Assembly: GCF_900115745.1 (NCBI RefSeq)
Contig: NZ_FOXP01000005.1
Span: forward strand, 186,001-250,000
Reading direction: 5' to 3'
Origin: Sphingomonas rubra
GTDB lineage: Bacteria; Pseudomonadota; Alphaproteobacteria; Sphingomonadales; Sphingomonadaceae
DNA length: 64,000 nucleotides
Positions 1-9,654 of this stretch are shown piece after piece. Each line of letters starts with the position of its first letter. The first letter of the stretch is position 1. The notes under the pieces were generated by a model. The model saw only the letters and a program-made list of their open reading frames with translations, searched no databases and was not told the origin of the DNA. The position numbers were made by a program, and so were the translations under genes.

Positions 1-585
1 GAGATCGCGACCCGCGCCAGCCACCAGGCGGGCGAGGCGGTGGGCATGTCGCAGACCCTGTCCGAGCACGCCAAGTCGATCGAATCGATCCTGGGCCTGA
101 TCCGCGACATCGCCGGGCAGACCAACCTGCTCGCGCTCAACGCCACGATCGAGGCGGCGCGCGCGGGCGACGCCGGCCGCGGTTTCGCGGTGGTCGCGCA
201 GGAGGTGAAGAGCCTGGCCAACCAGACCGCGCGCGCCACCGACGACATCGCCGGCAAGATCGCCGCGATCCAGGCCGCCACGCGCTCCACCGTCGACACC
301 AACGCGTCGATCAAGTCGACGGTCGCCGAGGTGCAGGAGAGCGCCGAGCGCATCCGCTACGCGATGGAGGCACAGGCGCAGACGGTGACGGCGATCACCG
401 CCGCCGTCGACGAAACCGCACTCGCCGCCGATTCGATGTCGGGCACGATCGCCGCCATCCGCGAGGACACCGAGACGGTGGCCAGCAAGATCGAGGGCGT
501 CGGCCGCGGCTTCGACGTGCTCGACGACCGGTTGGGCAATCTGAAGAACAGTGCGGGCGATTTCGTCACCAAGGTCGCCGCCTGA
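1..585 (+). CDS. Methyl-accepting chemotaxis protein, C-terminal part (5' end outside window)
   Basis: The reading frame is open from base 1, so this is the last 194 residues of a chemoreceptor that starts upstream of the window. It contains the highly conserved signalling hairpin tip of the MCP cytoplasmic domain: the residues [20 protein letters not shown] followed by [18 protein letters not shown]. The tip binds CheA and CheW and passes ligand state to the kinase. Long Ala-rich helical heptads flank the tip, as expected for the antiparallel four-helix bundle. The chain ends shortly after the second helix (DFVTKVAA) with no CheR-binding pentapeptide, so adaptation enzymes would have to act without a tether. 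Sensor domain and membrane segments cannot be judged. The family call is safe; the ligand is unknown. Confidence 0.95.
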   Translation, partial: EIATRASHQAGEAVGMSQTLSEHAKSIESILGLIRDIAGQTNLLALNATIEAARAGDAGRGFAVVAQEVKSLANQTARATDDIAGKIAAIQAATRSTVDTNASIKSTVAEVQESAERIRYAMEAQAQTVTAITAAVDETALAADSMSGTIAAIREDTETVASKIEGVGRGFDVLDDRLGNLKNSAGDFVTKVAA

Positions 586-614
586 CGGGGTGACGCACCC
601 GCCGCCGGCGCGCC

Positions 615-883
615 AGGGTTCAAACTCCATCAGGACAACGGTCGGGACGGAGCCCAAACCGGCGCACAGGTAGGAGCAAGAAGGGAGCGATGCCGAAGCA
701 TCGTGATCGACGCGCGACGACGCTGTGCGCCGGTTTGGACCCGCCGCGAAGCGGTCGTCCGGAGAAAGGCACTGGCGGCGTCAGGCCGCTTGCGCGTGGC
801 GCCGCCACGCGACGGCGCAACCTTCCTTGCCAGTGCCTTTCTCCGGACGATCACGACCATTGGCCTGATGGAGTTTGAACCCT
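615..883. repeat. Nested inverted-repeat element (multi-branched fold)
   Basis: This fills the 310-base gap between the chemoreceptor and the next gene. Three pairs of perfect inverted repeats are nested: outer arms 615-634 and 864-883 (20 of 20, agggttcaaactccatcagg), inner pair one 654-669 and 723-738 (16 of 16), inner pair two 756-776 and 829-849 (21 of 21). The outer stem continues imperfectly for about 15 more bases. Inside pair one is a small hairpin (cgatgc-cgaa-gcatcg, 688-703), and inside pair two another centred near 802. The single strand would fold as a closed stem with two long arms. I cannot tell whether it acts as RNA or as a mobile palindromic element. No protein gene is convincing here. 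Confidence 0.8.
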
Positions 884-895
884 AGACGGCCGGGC

Positions 896-1585
896 ATGAC
901 CATCCTCCTCACCGGATCGAGCCGCGGCATCGGCGCGGCGATCGACCAGGCGCTGCGCGACGCGGGCGCCACCGTGATCGGCCACGGCACGCGCAGCGGC
1001 ATCCCCGCCGACTTCGACGAGCCCGGCGCCGCCGCCGCGCTGTGGGCGGAGGCGCTGGACCGTAGTGGCGGCGCGATCGACGTGCTGGTCAACAATGCCG
1101 GCGTGTTCGAGGCCAATCCGCTGGCGGCCGACGACTGGACCGCGGGCTGGGAACGGACGATGCGGATCAACCTGACCGCCGCGGCCGAACTATGCCGGCT
1201 GGCCGTGCTCCACTGGCAGGCACGCGGGGTCGGCGGCCGGATCGTCAACGTCGCCAGCCGCGCCGCCCATCGCGGCGACAGCCCGGCGCACTGGCACTAT
1301 GCCGCGTCCAAGGCGGGCATGGTGGCGATGACCAAGACGATCGCCCGCGGCTACGCGCAGGGCGGCATCCTCGCCTTCGCCGTCTGTCCCGGCTTCACCA
1401 TGACCGGCATGGCCGACGATTACCTGGCGAGCCGCGGCGGCGACAAGCTGCTGGCCGACATTCCGCTGGGCAAGGTCGCCGATCCGGCGGAGGTGGCGAC
1501 CGCGGTGCGCTTCCTGGCGCTGGAGGCGCCGCCGTCGATGACGGGCGCGGTGCTGGACGTGAATGGGGCCAGCTATGTCCGCTGA
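896..1585 (+). CDS. SDR family oxidoreductase
   Basis: A 229-residue short-chain dehydrogenase/reductase, normal length for a classical SDR. Visible are the Rossmann glycine motif TGSSRGIG (residues 6-13), the NNAG motif (66-69), the catalytic serine near 121 and the YxxxK pair (Y135, K139 in HYAASK). It should reduce or oxidise a carbonyl or alcohol with NAD(P)H in the cytoplasm; the substrate cannot be read from the sequence. The ATG at 896 puts the glycine motif at the usual distance from the N-terminus; an in-frame TTG at 875 lies inside the right arm of the upstream inverted repeat and is less likely. The 3' end overlaps the prmA start, so the two are probably translated together. Confidence 0.92.
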   Translation: MTILLTGSSRGIGAAIDQALRDAGATVIGHGTRSGIPADFDEPGAAAALWAEALDRSGGAIDVLVNNAGVFEANPLAADDWTAGWERTMRINLTAAAELCRLAVLHWQARGVGGRIVNVASRAAHRGDSPAHWHYAASKAGMVAMTKTIARGYAQGGILAFAVCPGFTMTGMADDYLASRGGDKLLADIPLGKVADPAEVATAVRFLALEAPPSMTGAVLDVNGASYVR

Positions 1586-2537
1586 CGTCGGCGGCGGACC
1601 GGCGGGGTCGTGGAAGGTCACCCTGCCCTGCACGCGCGCCGAGGCGGAGGCGATCGATGCCGGCCCGGAACTGCCGCTCGATCCCGCGCCGACGCTGGCG
1701 ACCAGCGAGGAGGTGCTCGACGACGCGGAGGCGTGGCGGCTCGACGCCTATTTCGCGCAGCAGCCGTCGGCGCACGCGATCGCCGCGATCGCCGCGCTGG
1801 CGCCGAGCGCGGGCGCCGCGCCGCTGGTCGAGCGGCTGGCGGACGAGGATTGGGTGACGATCAGCCAGGCCGGGCTGGCGCCGCTCCATGTCGGCCGTTT
1901 CTTCGTCCACGCCGGTGACGAGACGCCGCCGGCGGGCACGCGCGCGCTCCGCATCGCGGCCGGGCGGGCATTCGGGACGGGACATCACGAGACGACGAGC
2001 GGCTGCCTGGCGATGCTCGACGCGCTGGAGCGCGACGGCGCGGCGTTCGCGAGCGTCGTCGACATCGGCACCGGCACGGGGCTGCTCGCCTTCGCCGCCG
2101 CTTATCTGTGGCCGGGGGCGGCGATCGTCGCGACGGACATCGATCCGGTGGCGGTGGACGTCACGCGCGAGAACGCCGCGGCCAACGGGGTGGAGGGGAT
2201 CGCGCTGGTGGTCGCCGACGGCACGCTCGACCCCGCGGTGGTCGGGCCGGCGCCGTACGAACTGGTGATCGCCAACATCCTGGCCGGGCCGCTGGTGTCG
2301 ATGGCGCCCGAACTCGCCGCCATCGCGGCGCCGGGCGCGACGATCGTGCTAGCCGGGCTGCTGGAGACGCAGCGCGCCGCAGTGGTCGCGGCCTACCAGG
2401 CATGCGGCTGCGCGCTCGCCGAGGTGGACCGGCGCGGCGACTGGTCGGTCCTGCGCCTCACCGCCGGGGCGGAACGGTTCGTGCCGAGCGGGCCGTTCGA
2501 TCCCAAGGGCCGCGACGGGTGGGCGCTCGATCTTTAG
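1575..2537 (+). CDS. prmA: Ribosomal protein L11 methyltransferase
   Basis: PrmA trimethylates lysines and the N-terminus of ribosomal protein L11 using S-adenosylmethionine. The 320-residue product shows the PrmA hallmark AFGTGHHETT just before the class I methyltransferase fold, then the SAM-binding loop DIGTGTGLLAF, the acidic residue after strand two (TDIDPVAV) and the NILAGPL motif that corresponds to the N(I/L)L(A)xPL signature of the family. The ATG at 1575 overlaps the stop of the SDR gene (ATGTCCGCTGA); an earlier in-frame ATG at 1563 would add four residues. The length is close to that of other PrmA proteins. A repeat-filled gap follows, so transcription probably ends there. Confidence 0.95.
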   Translation: MSADVGGGPAGSWKVTLPCTRAEAEAIDAGPELPLDPAPTLATSEEVLDDAEAWRLDAYFAQQPSAHAIAAIAALAPSAGAAPLVERLADEDWVTISQAGLAPLHVGRFFVHAGDETPPAGTRALRIAAGRAFGTGHHETTSGCLAMLDALERDGAAFASVVDIGTGTGLLAFAAAYLWPGAAIVATDIDPVAVDVTRENAAANGVEGIALVVADGTLDPAVVGPAPYELVIANILAGPLVSMAPELAAIAAPGATIVLAGLLETQRAAVVAAYQACGCALAEVDRRGDWSVLRLTAGAERFVPSGPFDPKGRDGWALDL

Positions 2538-2550
2538 GAGAATTGTCTCG

Positions 2551-2673
2551 CGAAGATGCGGAGGCGCGGAGGCGATGCGTTTCCGGCAGTCGTCCGCCCG
2601 TCATCAATCAACCGCCGGTGAGAACGCGCATCGGTCAACCAACGCGTATCATCTCCGCGCCTCAGCGTACCCG
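2551..2673. repeat. Imperfect inverted repeat (GGAGGCGCGGAG type)
   Basis: The left arm at 2551-2571 (cgaagatgcggaggcgcgga) and the right arm at 2653-2673 are inverted copies matching at about 16 of 21 positions, with a perfect core GAGGCGCGGAG / CTCCGCGCCTC. Together with the next repeat it occupies the 302-base gap between prmA and phhA, in which no gene is supported. Similar GGAGGCGCGGAG stretches are, from memory, common between sphingomonad genes. Confidence 0.6.
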
Positions 2674-2722
2674 AAAACCTTTTCGCGTTTTTAGGCCCAA
2701 ATTCGATCAGGTGTATTCACTT

Positions 2723-2791
2723 CCGTTCGCCCTGAGCGAAGTCGAAGGGCACGCTTCCACAAGGTGCTTCGACTGCGCTCAGCACGAACGG
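2723..2791. repeat. Palindromic repeat of the CCTGAGCGAAGTCGAAGGG family
   Basis: Two inverted arms, 2723-2750 (core cctgagcgaagtcgaaggg) and 2764-2791 (core cttcgactgcgctcagcac), match at more than three quarters of their positions and would form a hairpin with a short loop. This sequence family is known as a frequent intergenic element in sphingomonads. It sits downstream of both prmA and phhA, which converge here, so it may also mark the transcript ends. Confidence 0.7.
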
Positions 2792-2839
2792 ATGATTAAA
2801 GCTGATCCAAGCCGAATCTAGCCTCTCCGCGCGGACGCC

Positions 2840-3694
2840 CTATTTCTTCGACGCCGCATATGCCTGCGTACCGCGCGTCAGCACCTCGTCGCCGTCGACG
2901 ATCTCCGCCACGGGAATGTCGGGCAATGCCTTCAGTTCGTCGTAGAGCGGCGCGAAGTCGGTCTCCACCGTCAGCCGCAGCAACTCGTCGAAGCTGGGGA
3001 TGACGAAATAGTTCTGCTGGAAATCGTCGATCCGGTACTCGGTCCGCATCACGCGGGCGAGGTCGAGCATGATCCGGTTGGGGCTGGGATCGTCGAGCGC
3101 GAAGCGGCTCTCCGAGAAGCTCGACACGATGCCCGAGCCGTAGATGCGCAGGCCTTCCGGCTCGGCGATCAACCCGAACTCCACCGTATACCAGTAGAGA
3201 CGGCCCAGATATTTAAGCGCGTCGAGCCCCAGCGCACGCTGGCCGCCGCGGCCGTACGCCTCCAGGTAATCGGCGAACACCGGGTCGGCGAGCATCGGCA
3301 CGTGGCCGAACACGTCGTGGAAGACGTCCGGCTCTTCCAGATAATCGAGCTGGTCGGGGCGGCGGATGAAATTGCCCGCGACGAAGCGGCGATTGGCCAT
3401 GTGGTCGAAGAACACGTCGTCCGGCACCAGCCCCGGCACCGCCACCACCTGCCAGCCGGTCAGCTTCATCAGCCGCTCGCTCAGTTCGGCGAAGTCGGGG
3501 ATGCCGGGCTTGTCGAGGCGCAGCACGTCCAATCCCTTCAGCCACGCGTTCGACGCGCGGCCGGGCAGCAGCTTCGCCTGGCGCGCGAACAGCGTGTCCC
3601 AGGTGGCGTGCTCCTCCGCCGTGTACCGGTCCCAGTTCTGCGCGATCGTCCAGTCGGGAGAGGCGGGTGCGTCGATGGTGTTGGTGTCGGCCAT
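2840..3694 (-). CDS. phhA: Phenylalanine 4-monooxygenase
   Basis: PhhA hydroxylates phenylalanine to tyrosine with molecular oxygen and tetrahydrobiopterin. The 284-residue protein is a bacterial single-domain enzyme without the regulatory domain of animal homologues. The iron ligands are visible: H126 and H131 in VFHDVFGHVP and E172 in WYTVEFGLI. The family stretch PDDVFFDHMANRRFVAGNFI (pterin side) is also present. The start at 3694 gives the family's usual N-terminus. The gene is divergent from the DUF2459 gene at 3717 with only 22 bases between the start codons. No phhB or tyrosine-degradation gene is next to it. Confidence 0.96.
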   Translation of the reverse strand: MADTNTIDAPASPDWTIAQNWDRYTAEEHATWDTLFARQAKLLPGRASNAWLKGLDVLRLDKPGIPDFAELSERLMKLTGWQVVAVPGLVPDDVFFDHMANRRFVAGNFIRRPDQLDYLEEPDVFHDVFGHVPMLADPVFADYLEAYGRGGQRALGLDALKYLGRLYWYTVEFGLIAEPEGLRIYGSGIVSSFSESRFALDDPSPNRIMLDLARVMRTEYRIDDFQQNYFVIPSFDELLRLTVETDFAPLYDELKALPDIPVAEIVDGDEVLTRGTQAYAASKK

Positions 3695-3716
3695 GGGACT
3701 GCCCTAGCATGATCGG

Positions 3717-4385
3717 GTGAGGACACGAAACGGGCGCGTAGGGAGGGTGGTTGCGATCGTCGGCTGGGCGATCGTGCTGGCCGTGATCTGTTTCGGGACG
3801 GCGGGGCTGGTCGGCGGCGCGGTGCCCGTCAACGCCGGCTGGCGCGAACCGGCGGACGGGATCGAGATCTTCGTCGAATCGAACGGCGTCCACACCGGCA
3901 TCGTCGTGCCCAAGGTCGCCGCCGGGGTGGACTGGCGCCCCCTCGCCCGGCCCGAGCACCTCGCCGACCCGCGCTATGCCGGATACGACCACCTGTCGTT
4001 CGGCTGGGGCGAGCGGGCCTTCTACCTGGAAACGCCGACCTGGTGGGACGTGCGGCCGACAACGGTGCTGGCCGGGGCGATCGGCAGCCGCAACACGCTC
4101 GTCCATGTCGACCATGTGCCGCGTCCGGCGGAGGAGCCGGCGGTGCGGCGGGTGGTGCTGCGGCCGGCGGAGTATCGCCGGCTGGCGGCGTACATCCGCG
4201 CGTTCGTGGTGCCGGGCGGCCGGGTGCACCGCGGTTATGGGCCGTACGACGCCTTCTACGAATCGAACGGACGCTACAGCGCGGTGCGGGACTGCAACGC
4301 CTGGACGGGCGAGGCGCTGGCGGCGGCGGGCGTGCGGGTGGGCGCGTGGACGCCGTTCCCCAACACCGTGCTGTGGTGGTTCTAG
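3717..4385 (+). CDS. DUF2459 / TIGR02117 family protein
   Basis: A 222-residue protein with one N-terminal membrane helix (about residues 9-31, VVAIVGWAIVLAVICFGTAG) followed by an extracytoplasmic domain. The stretch ESNGVHTGIVVP and the later GWGERAFYLETPTWW and CNAWTGEAL match the conserved blocks of the DUF2459 family (TIGR02117), which has no established function; the conserved His and Cys suggest a papain-like hydrolase fold, but that is an inference. The start is a GTG at 3717; no strong ribosome binding site is seen, and the gap to the divergent phhA is only 22 bases. A palindromic repeat lies directly behind the stop. Confidence 0.85.
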   Translation: MRTRNGRVGRVVAIVGWAIVLAVICFGTAGLVGGAVPVNAGWREPADGIEIFVESNGVHTGIVVPKVAAGVDWRPLARPEHLADPRYAGYDHLSFGWGERAFYLETPTWWDVRPTTVLAGAIGSRNTLVHVDHVPRPAEEPAVRRVVLRPAEYRRLAAYIRAFVVPGGRVHRGYGPYDAFYESNGRYSAVRDCNAWTGEALAAAGVRVGAWTPFPNTVLWWF

Positions 4386-4390
4386 GCTAT

Positions 4391-4474
4391 CGTCATGCCG
4401 GGCTCGTCCCGGCATCCAGGGTCACGAACGTCGTCCTGCTTGGCTCTGGATGCCGGGACGAGCCCGGCATGACG
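4391..4474. repeat. Palindromic intergenic repeat, main family, copy 1
   Basis: Left arm gtcatgccgggctcgtcccg and inverted right arm ending in gagcccggcatgacgg enclose a variable middle. The inner ends read ATCCAGG and CTCTGGAT. The same design recurs at 14777, 15618, 18694, 19176, 40827, 44138 and 51645. This copy separates two convergent genes, so it could serve as a bidirectional transcript end. Confidence 0.9.
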
Positions 4475-4478
4475 GGGA

Positions 4479-4763
4479 TCAGTCCCGCCCGGCCACGTAG
4501 CCCTGATAGCCGCGGCGGCAGGTGTCGCTGTCCGGCTCGCGGCGGCAGTGTTTCTCGAACTCGCGGCGTTCCTTGCCGTCGCGCGCCTCGGCCTTGCGCA
4601 TCTTGCGGCCGTAGTTGCGGTCGGATTCCTCCTGGCTGGTGGTGCTCCAGTCGACCACCTGGCCGGCGGCCTGGAAGGGCGCCTTGACCACCGCGGCGGC
4701 GGTGCTGAGACAGCCGCCGGCGAGCAGCGGCAAGGCGAGAAGGGGAAGAAGGACGATACGCAT
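4479..4763 (-). CDS. Small putative lipoprotein
   Basis: A 94-residue protein with a typical lipoprotein signal: MRIVLLPLLALPLLAGGC, lipobox LAGG|C with the modified cysteine at position 18. After the signal comes a short Ala-rich part and then a highly charged region (residues 45-94, many Arg, Lys, Glu and two further Cys). I recognise no domain. The ATG overlaps the stop codon of the upstream glycerophosphodiesterase gene (ATGA), so the two are co-transcribed and coupled. It is probably anchored to the inner leaflet of the outer membrane or to the inner membrane; its function is unknown. Confidence 0.8.
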   Translation of the reverse strand: MRIVLLPLLALPLLAGGCLSTAAAVVKAPFQAAGQVVDWSTTSQEESDRNYGRKMRKAEARDGKERREFEKHCRREPDSDTCRRGYQGYVAGRD

Positions 4764-5743
4764 CAGGAACCTCTTGCCGCGGCGTCGCGGGTCTCGACGC
4801 CGATTAGCGGATAGTCGGTGAAGAATCCGTCGATGCCCAGCGCCAGCGCGGCGGCGATCTCGCCGTGCAGGTCGCCGTGCGTGGCGGAATGGTCGCCGCG
4901 GCGGAAAGGCTCGGCCAGGAAGCCGTTCTCGGCGCGAAAGGTCCAGGGGTGGACGCGCAGCCCCGCGGCGTGCGCGTCCTGGACCAGCGCGCCCCCGTCA
5001 ACCCCGGCGCCGAGCAGCGACTTGGCCGGGCCGATCCCCCAGGCGTAGCGCGCGACCTCCGCCAGCCCGGCCGGGGTGAGCATGTCGGCGTAGCGCGGCA
5101 CCGCGCCGTCGGCAGGCCCGCCCTGCGCGTCGATCAGCTGGATCAGCCGCAGGGCGGTCATGCCGGCGAGCGCGCGCAGGTTCGCCACCTCGAACGACTG
5201 GATGAACACCGGCGCGGTCGCGTCGCGCCAGCCGGCGGCGTGGAGCTCGGCGACCAGCGGCGCATCGGTGCCGCGGCCGATCCCTGCGAAATAGGTCGGG
5301 TGCTTGGTTTCGGGATAGATGGCGACGCCGCGCCGTTTGGCGAGCGCGATCACCTCCGCCAGCGTCGGCACCTGATAGCGGCCGTCATGCGCGGCGTTGG
5401 CGGCGCGCAGTGCGGGGATACGCTCGCGCGCGCGCAGCGTCTTCAGCTCGGCCAGCGTGAAATCCTCGGTGAACCACCCCTCCACCGCCGCGCCGTCGAT
5501 CGTCCTGGTGGTGCGGCGGCGGGTAAATTCAGGCCGGTCGGCGACGTCGGTGGTGCCGCCGATCTCGTTCTCGTGCCGTGCGACGAGCACGCCGTCGGCG
5601 GTGGGCACCAGATCGGGCTCGATCACGTCGGCGCCCTGGTCGATCGCCAGCTCGTAGGCGGCGAGCGTGTGTTCCGGCCGCTCGCCGCTCGCGCCGCGAT
5701 GCGCGATGACCAGCACGCGATCCTCCAAAACGTTGTATTTCAT
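4763..5743 (-). CDS. Glycerophosphodiester phosphodiesterase
   Basis: A 326-residue GlpQ-type enzyme that hydrolyses glycerophosphodiesters to glycerol-3-phosphate and an alcohol. The family signature is clear: catalytic H15 in AHRGASGERPEHT, metal ligands E42 and D44 in GADVIEPDLV, and the second catalytic histidine H57 in DGVLVARHEN. Further GlpQ features are ETKHPTYF in the middle and the C-terminal DGFFTDYP. There is no signal peptide, so unlike E. coli GlpQ it should act in the cytoplasm, as UgpQ does, although the inserted region after residue 60 is GlpQ-like. The gene is divergent from the molybdenum hydroxylase operon and couples to the downstream lipoprotein gene. Confidence 0.94.
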   Translation of the reverse strand: MKYNVLEDRVLVIAHRGASGERPEHTLAAYELAIDQGADVIEPDLVPTADGVLVARHENEIGGTTDVADRPEFTRRRTTRTIDGAAVEGWFTEDFTLAELKTLRARERIPALRAANAAHDGRYQVPTLAEVIALAKRRGVAIYPETKHPTYFAGIGRGTDAPLVAELHAAGWRDATAPVFIQSFEVANLRALAGMTALRLIQLIDAQGGPADGAVPRYADMLTPAGLAEVARYAWGIGPAKSLLGAGVDGGALVQDAHAAGLRVHPWTFRAENGFLAEPFRRGDHSATHGDLHGEIAAALALGIDGFFTDYPLIGVETRDAAARGS

Positions 5744-5848
5744 TCGATATCGCGCTCGTGCTCCGCGTGAAAACGGTTCGCAACAGGAAACGCCGCCAAC
5801 CGCTCGCGTTGTGTGCCCATATCATAGCCGAACCACGGGGCCGTTTGC

Positions 5849-6381
5849 ATGCACTTCACGATCAACGGACAACGTCATGAGGCAGACGTCGACCTCCGCA
5901 CCTCGCTGCTCGACCTGTGCCGCGAGCATCTGGGGCTCACCGGGTCCAAGAAGGGCTGCGACCACGGCCAGTGCGGCGCCTGCACGATGCTGGTCAACGG
6001 ACGCCGCATCAACGCCTGCCTCAGCCTCGCGGTGATGCACCAGGACGACGAGATCGTGACGATCGAGGGGCTGGGCCAGGTCGGCAACCTCCACCCGCTC
6101 CAGGACGCGTTCGTGCGCCATGACGGCTATCAGTGCGGTTATTGCACGCCGGGGCAGATCTGCTCGGCGGTGGGGATGCTCGACGAGCAGAAGAAGGGCT
6201 GGCCCAGCTACGTGTCCGAGTCGCTGACCGACAGCGAGCTGACCGATGCGGAGATCAGCGAGCGGATGAGCGGCAACATCTGCCGCTGCGCCGCCTATCC
6301 CAACATCGTCGACGCGATCCGCGAAGTGGCGGGCAAGGGTGATCGCCAGCCGGTGCTCGAAGCAGCCAAGGAGATCGGCGC

Positions 6382-6385
<4 letters not shown>
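5849..6385 (+). CDS. paoA: Aldehyde oxidoreductase-type [2Fe-2S] subunit
   Basis: Small iron-sulfur subunit of a xanthine dehydrogenase-family molybdenum hydroxylase, 178 residues. The plant-type cluster is held by C37, C42, C45 and C57 ([11 protein letters not shown]...C); the second cluster, which passes electrons from the molybdopterin, uses C96, C99, C145 and C147 (CGYCTPGQ ... [10 protein letters not shown]). E. coli PaoA has a Tat signal; this one starts directly with the ferredoxin fold, so the complex is predicted to be cytoplasmic. The stop overlaps the start of the FAD subunit gene (ATGA). The order FeS-FAD-Moco matches E. coli paoABC; paoA is used here by homology only. Confidence 0.93.
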
Positions 6386-7367
<982 letters not shown>

Positions 7368-7368
<1 letters not shown>

Positions 7369-9611
7369 TGTTCGAGAAGATCTTCGGCGCGGGCGACACC
7401 AACAGCCTGACCATGAACAAGCCGCATCCCGACAGCCTGCTCGACACGGGCGTGCAGGGCGTGATCTCGCGGCCGATCGACCGGGTGGATGGGCCGCTCA
7501 AGGTATCGGGCACCGCCACCTACGCGGCCGAGTATCAGCTGGACGGACTCGCCCACGGCGTGCTCGTCGGCTCGACGGTCGGCAAGGGGCGCATCGTCTC
7601 GGTCGACGCGGACGCGGTGCTGGGCATGCCCGGCGTGATCGACGTGGTCACCGACTTCGATACCTTCCTGCGCAACGCGCAGCAGGGCGGTGAGACGACC
7701 GCGCCGACGCAGGGCGTGCGCGACGTCGATTATTTCGGCGAGATCGTCGCCATCGTCCTGGCGGAAAGCTTCGAGGAGGCGCGCGCTGCCGCCTACGCGC
7801 TGCCGATCGAATATGAGAAGAAGGAGGGCCAGTACGCCTTTCAGGCGCACCGCACCGAGGGCGAGACCCCGCCCGACAGCGTCACCCCGGCCAAGTTCAC
7901 GCAGGGCGATATCGACCAGGCGATGCGCGACGCGGCGGTGACGGTCGACGTGACCTACGTCACCCCCAGCCAGAATTCCGCGGCGATGGAGCCGCACGCG
8001 TCGATCGCGGTCTGGAACGACGATGCGCTGACGCTCTACGGCGCCTATCAGATGCCGACGTCGGACGCGCAGCAGCTGGCGAAATCACTGGGCGTGTCGG
8101 ACAAGAAGGTCCGCATCATCGCGCGCTACATCGGCGGTGGGTTCGGATCGAAGCTCGGCATCGCGCCGGAGAGCGTCGCGGCCGCGGTGGCGGCCAAGAA
8201 GCTCGGCCGCCCGGTCAAGGCGGTGATGGCGCGCGGCCAAGTGTTCGACGCCACCGTGCGCCGCTCCAACACCGAGCAGCACATGCGGCTCGCTACCGAT
8301 CGCAACGGCCGCCTCACCGCGATCGGCCACGATTCGCTCACCTCCAACCTGCCGGGCGAGGATTATTTCGAGCCCGTCGGCATCGGCACCCACCTGGCCT
8401 ATGCGGGCGAGAACCGGTCGATCACGCACCAGCTGGTGCCGCTCAACCTGACGCTGTCGGGATCGATGCGCGCGCCGGGCGAGGCGGTGGGCATGATCGG
8501 CCTGGAATGCGCGATGGACGAGCTGGCCGAGAAGCTGGGCATGGACCCGATCGAGCTGCGCCGGATCAACGATCCCGCCGTCGATCCCGAGAAGGACGTG
8601 CCCTTCTCGTCGCGCGCGCTGACGCAGTCGCTCGACAAGGGGGCCGAGCTGTTCGGGTGGAACAAGCGCAACGCCATGCCGGGGCAGCGGCGCGAGGGCG
8701 AGTGGCTGATCGGCATGGGCGTCGCCTCCGCGGTGCGCGGCAACCAGTTGCAGCAATCGGCGGCGGGCATCGAGATCCGACCGGACGGAACCGCCACCGT
8801 CGCCTCGGCGATGACCGACATCGGCACCGGCAGCTACACGATCCTGGCGCAGATCGCGTCGGAGATCCTGGGCATCCCGCTCGACAAGATCACCATGAAG
8901 CTGGGCGACACGATCGATCCGCCCGCGGCCGGATCGGGCGGCTCGTGGGGCGCGGCGTCGGCGGGTTCCGCGGTCTATCTCGCCGCCGAGCAGGCGCGCA
9001 AGAAACTGGCGGCGGCGATGGGCGTCGAGGAGGCGGAGCTGACGCTGAAGGACGGCTACGCGATCGGTGACAACCGGCAGGTGCCGATCGGCGAACTCGT
9101 CGGCAGCGGGATCGAGGTCACCGGCGAGATCAAGCCGGGAAGCCAGGAGAAGCAGACGACGCAAGCCTCGTTCGGCTGCCACTTCGCCGAGGTGGGCGTG
9201 AACGCCGTCACCGGCGAGGTGCGCGTGCGGCGGATGCTGGGCGTATTCGCCGCCGGCCGCGTCCTCAACGCCAAGACGGCGCGGTCGCAGTGCCTGGGCG
9301 GCATGACCTTCGGCATCGGCGCGGCGCTGACCGAGGATCTGATCCACGACCAGCGCACCGGCAAGCTCGTTAACCGCGACCTCGCCGAATATCACCTGCC
9401 GGTGAACGCCGACGTGCCGCAGCTGGAGGTACATTTCATCGACGAGCGCGACATCCACGCCAACCCGATCCATGCCAAGGGGATCGGCGAGCTGGGCATC
9501 TCCGGCGCGGCGCCGGCGGTGGTCAACGCGATCTACAACGCGTGCGGCGTGCGCGTGCGCGACATGCCGATCACCTGCGACAAGCTTCTCGCCGGCCTGC
9601 CCCCGATGTGA
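7368..9611 (+). CDS. paoC: Molybdopterin-binding large subunit 1 (PaoC-like)
   Basis: A 747-residue catalytic subunit of the xanthine dehydrogenase family. The N-terminal block ISRPIDRVDGPLKVSGTATY, the Moco-binding stretch IGGGFGSKLG, the loop APGEAVGMIGLECAMDEL and the C-terminal GIGELGISG with the base-catalyst glutamate E708 are all present. It should hydroxylate aldehydes or N-heterocycles with water at a molybdenum centre; PaoC prefers aromatic aldehydes, and the real substrate here is open. The ATG at 7368 overlaps the paoB stop. A tandem paralogue follows after 43 bases, with one 47-base stretch identical in both genes (9198-9244 and 11458-11504). Confidence 0.94.
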
Positions 9612-9654
9612 CCGGCGCTTGGTTGCGGCTGGCCTGCGCCCCATATCGCCCGGC

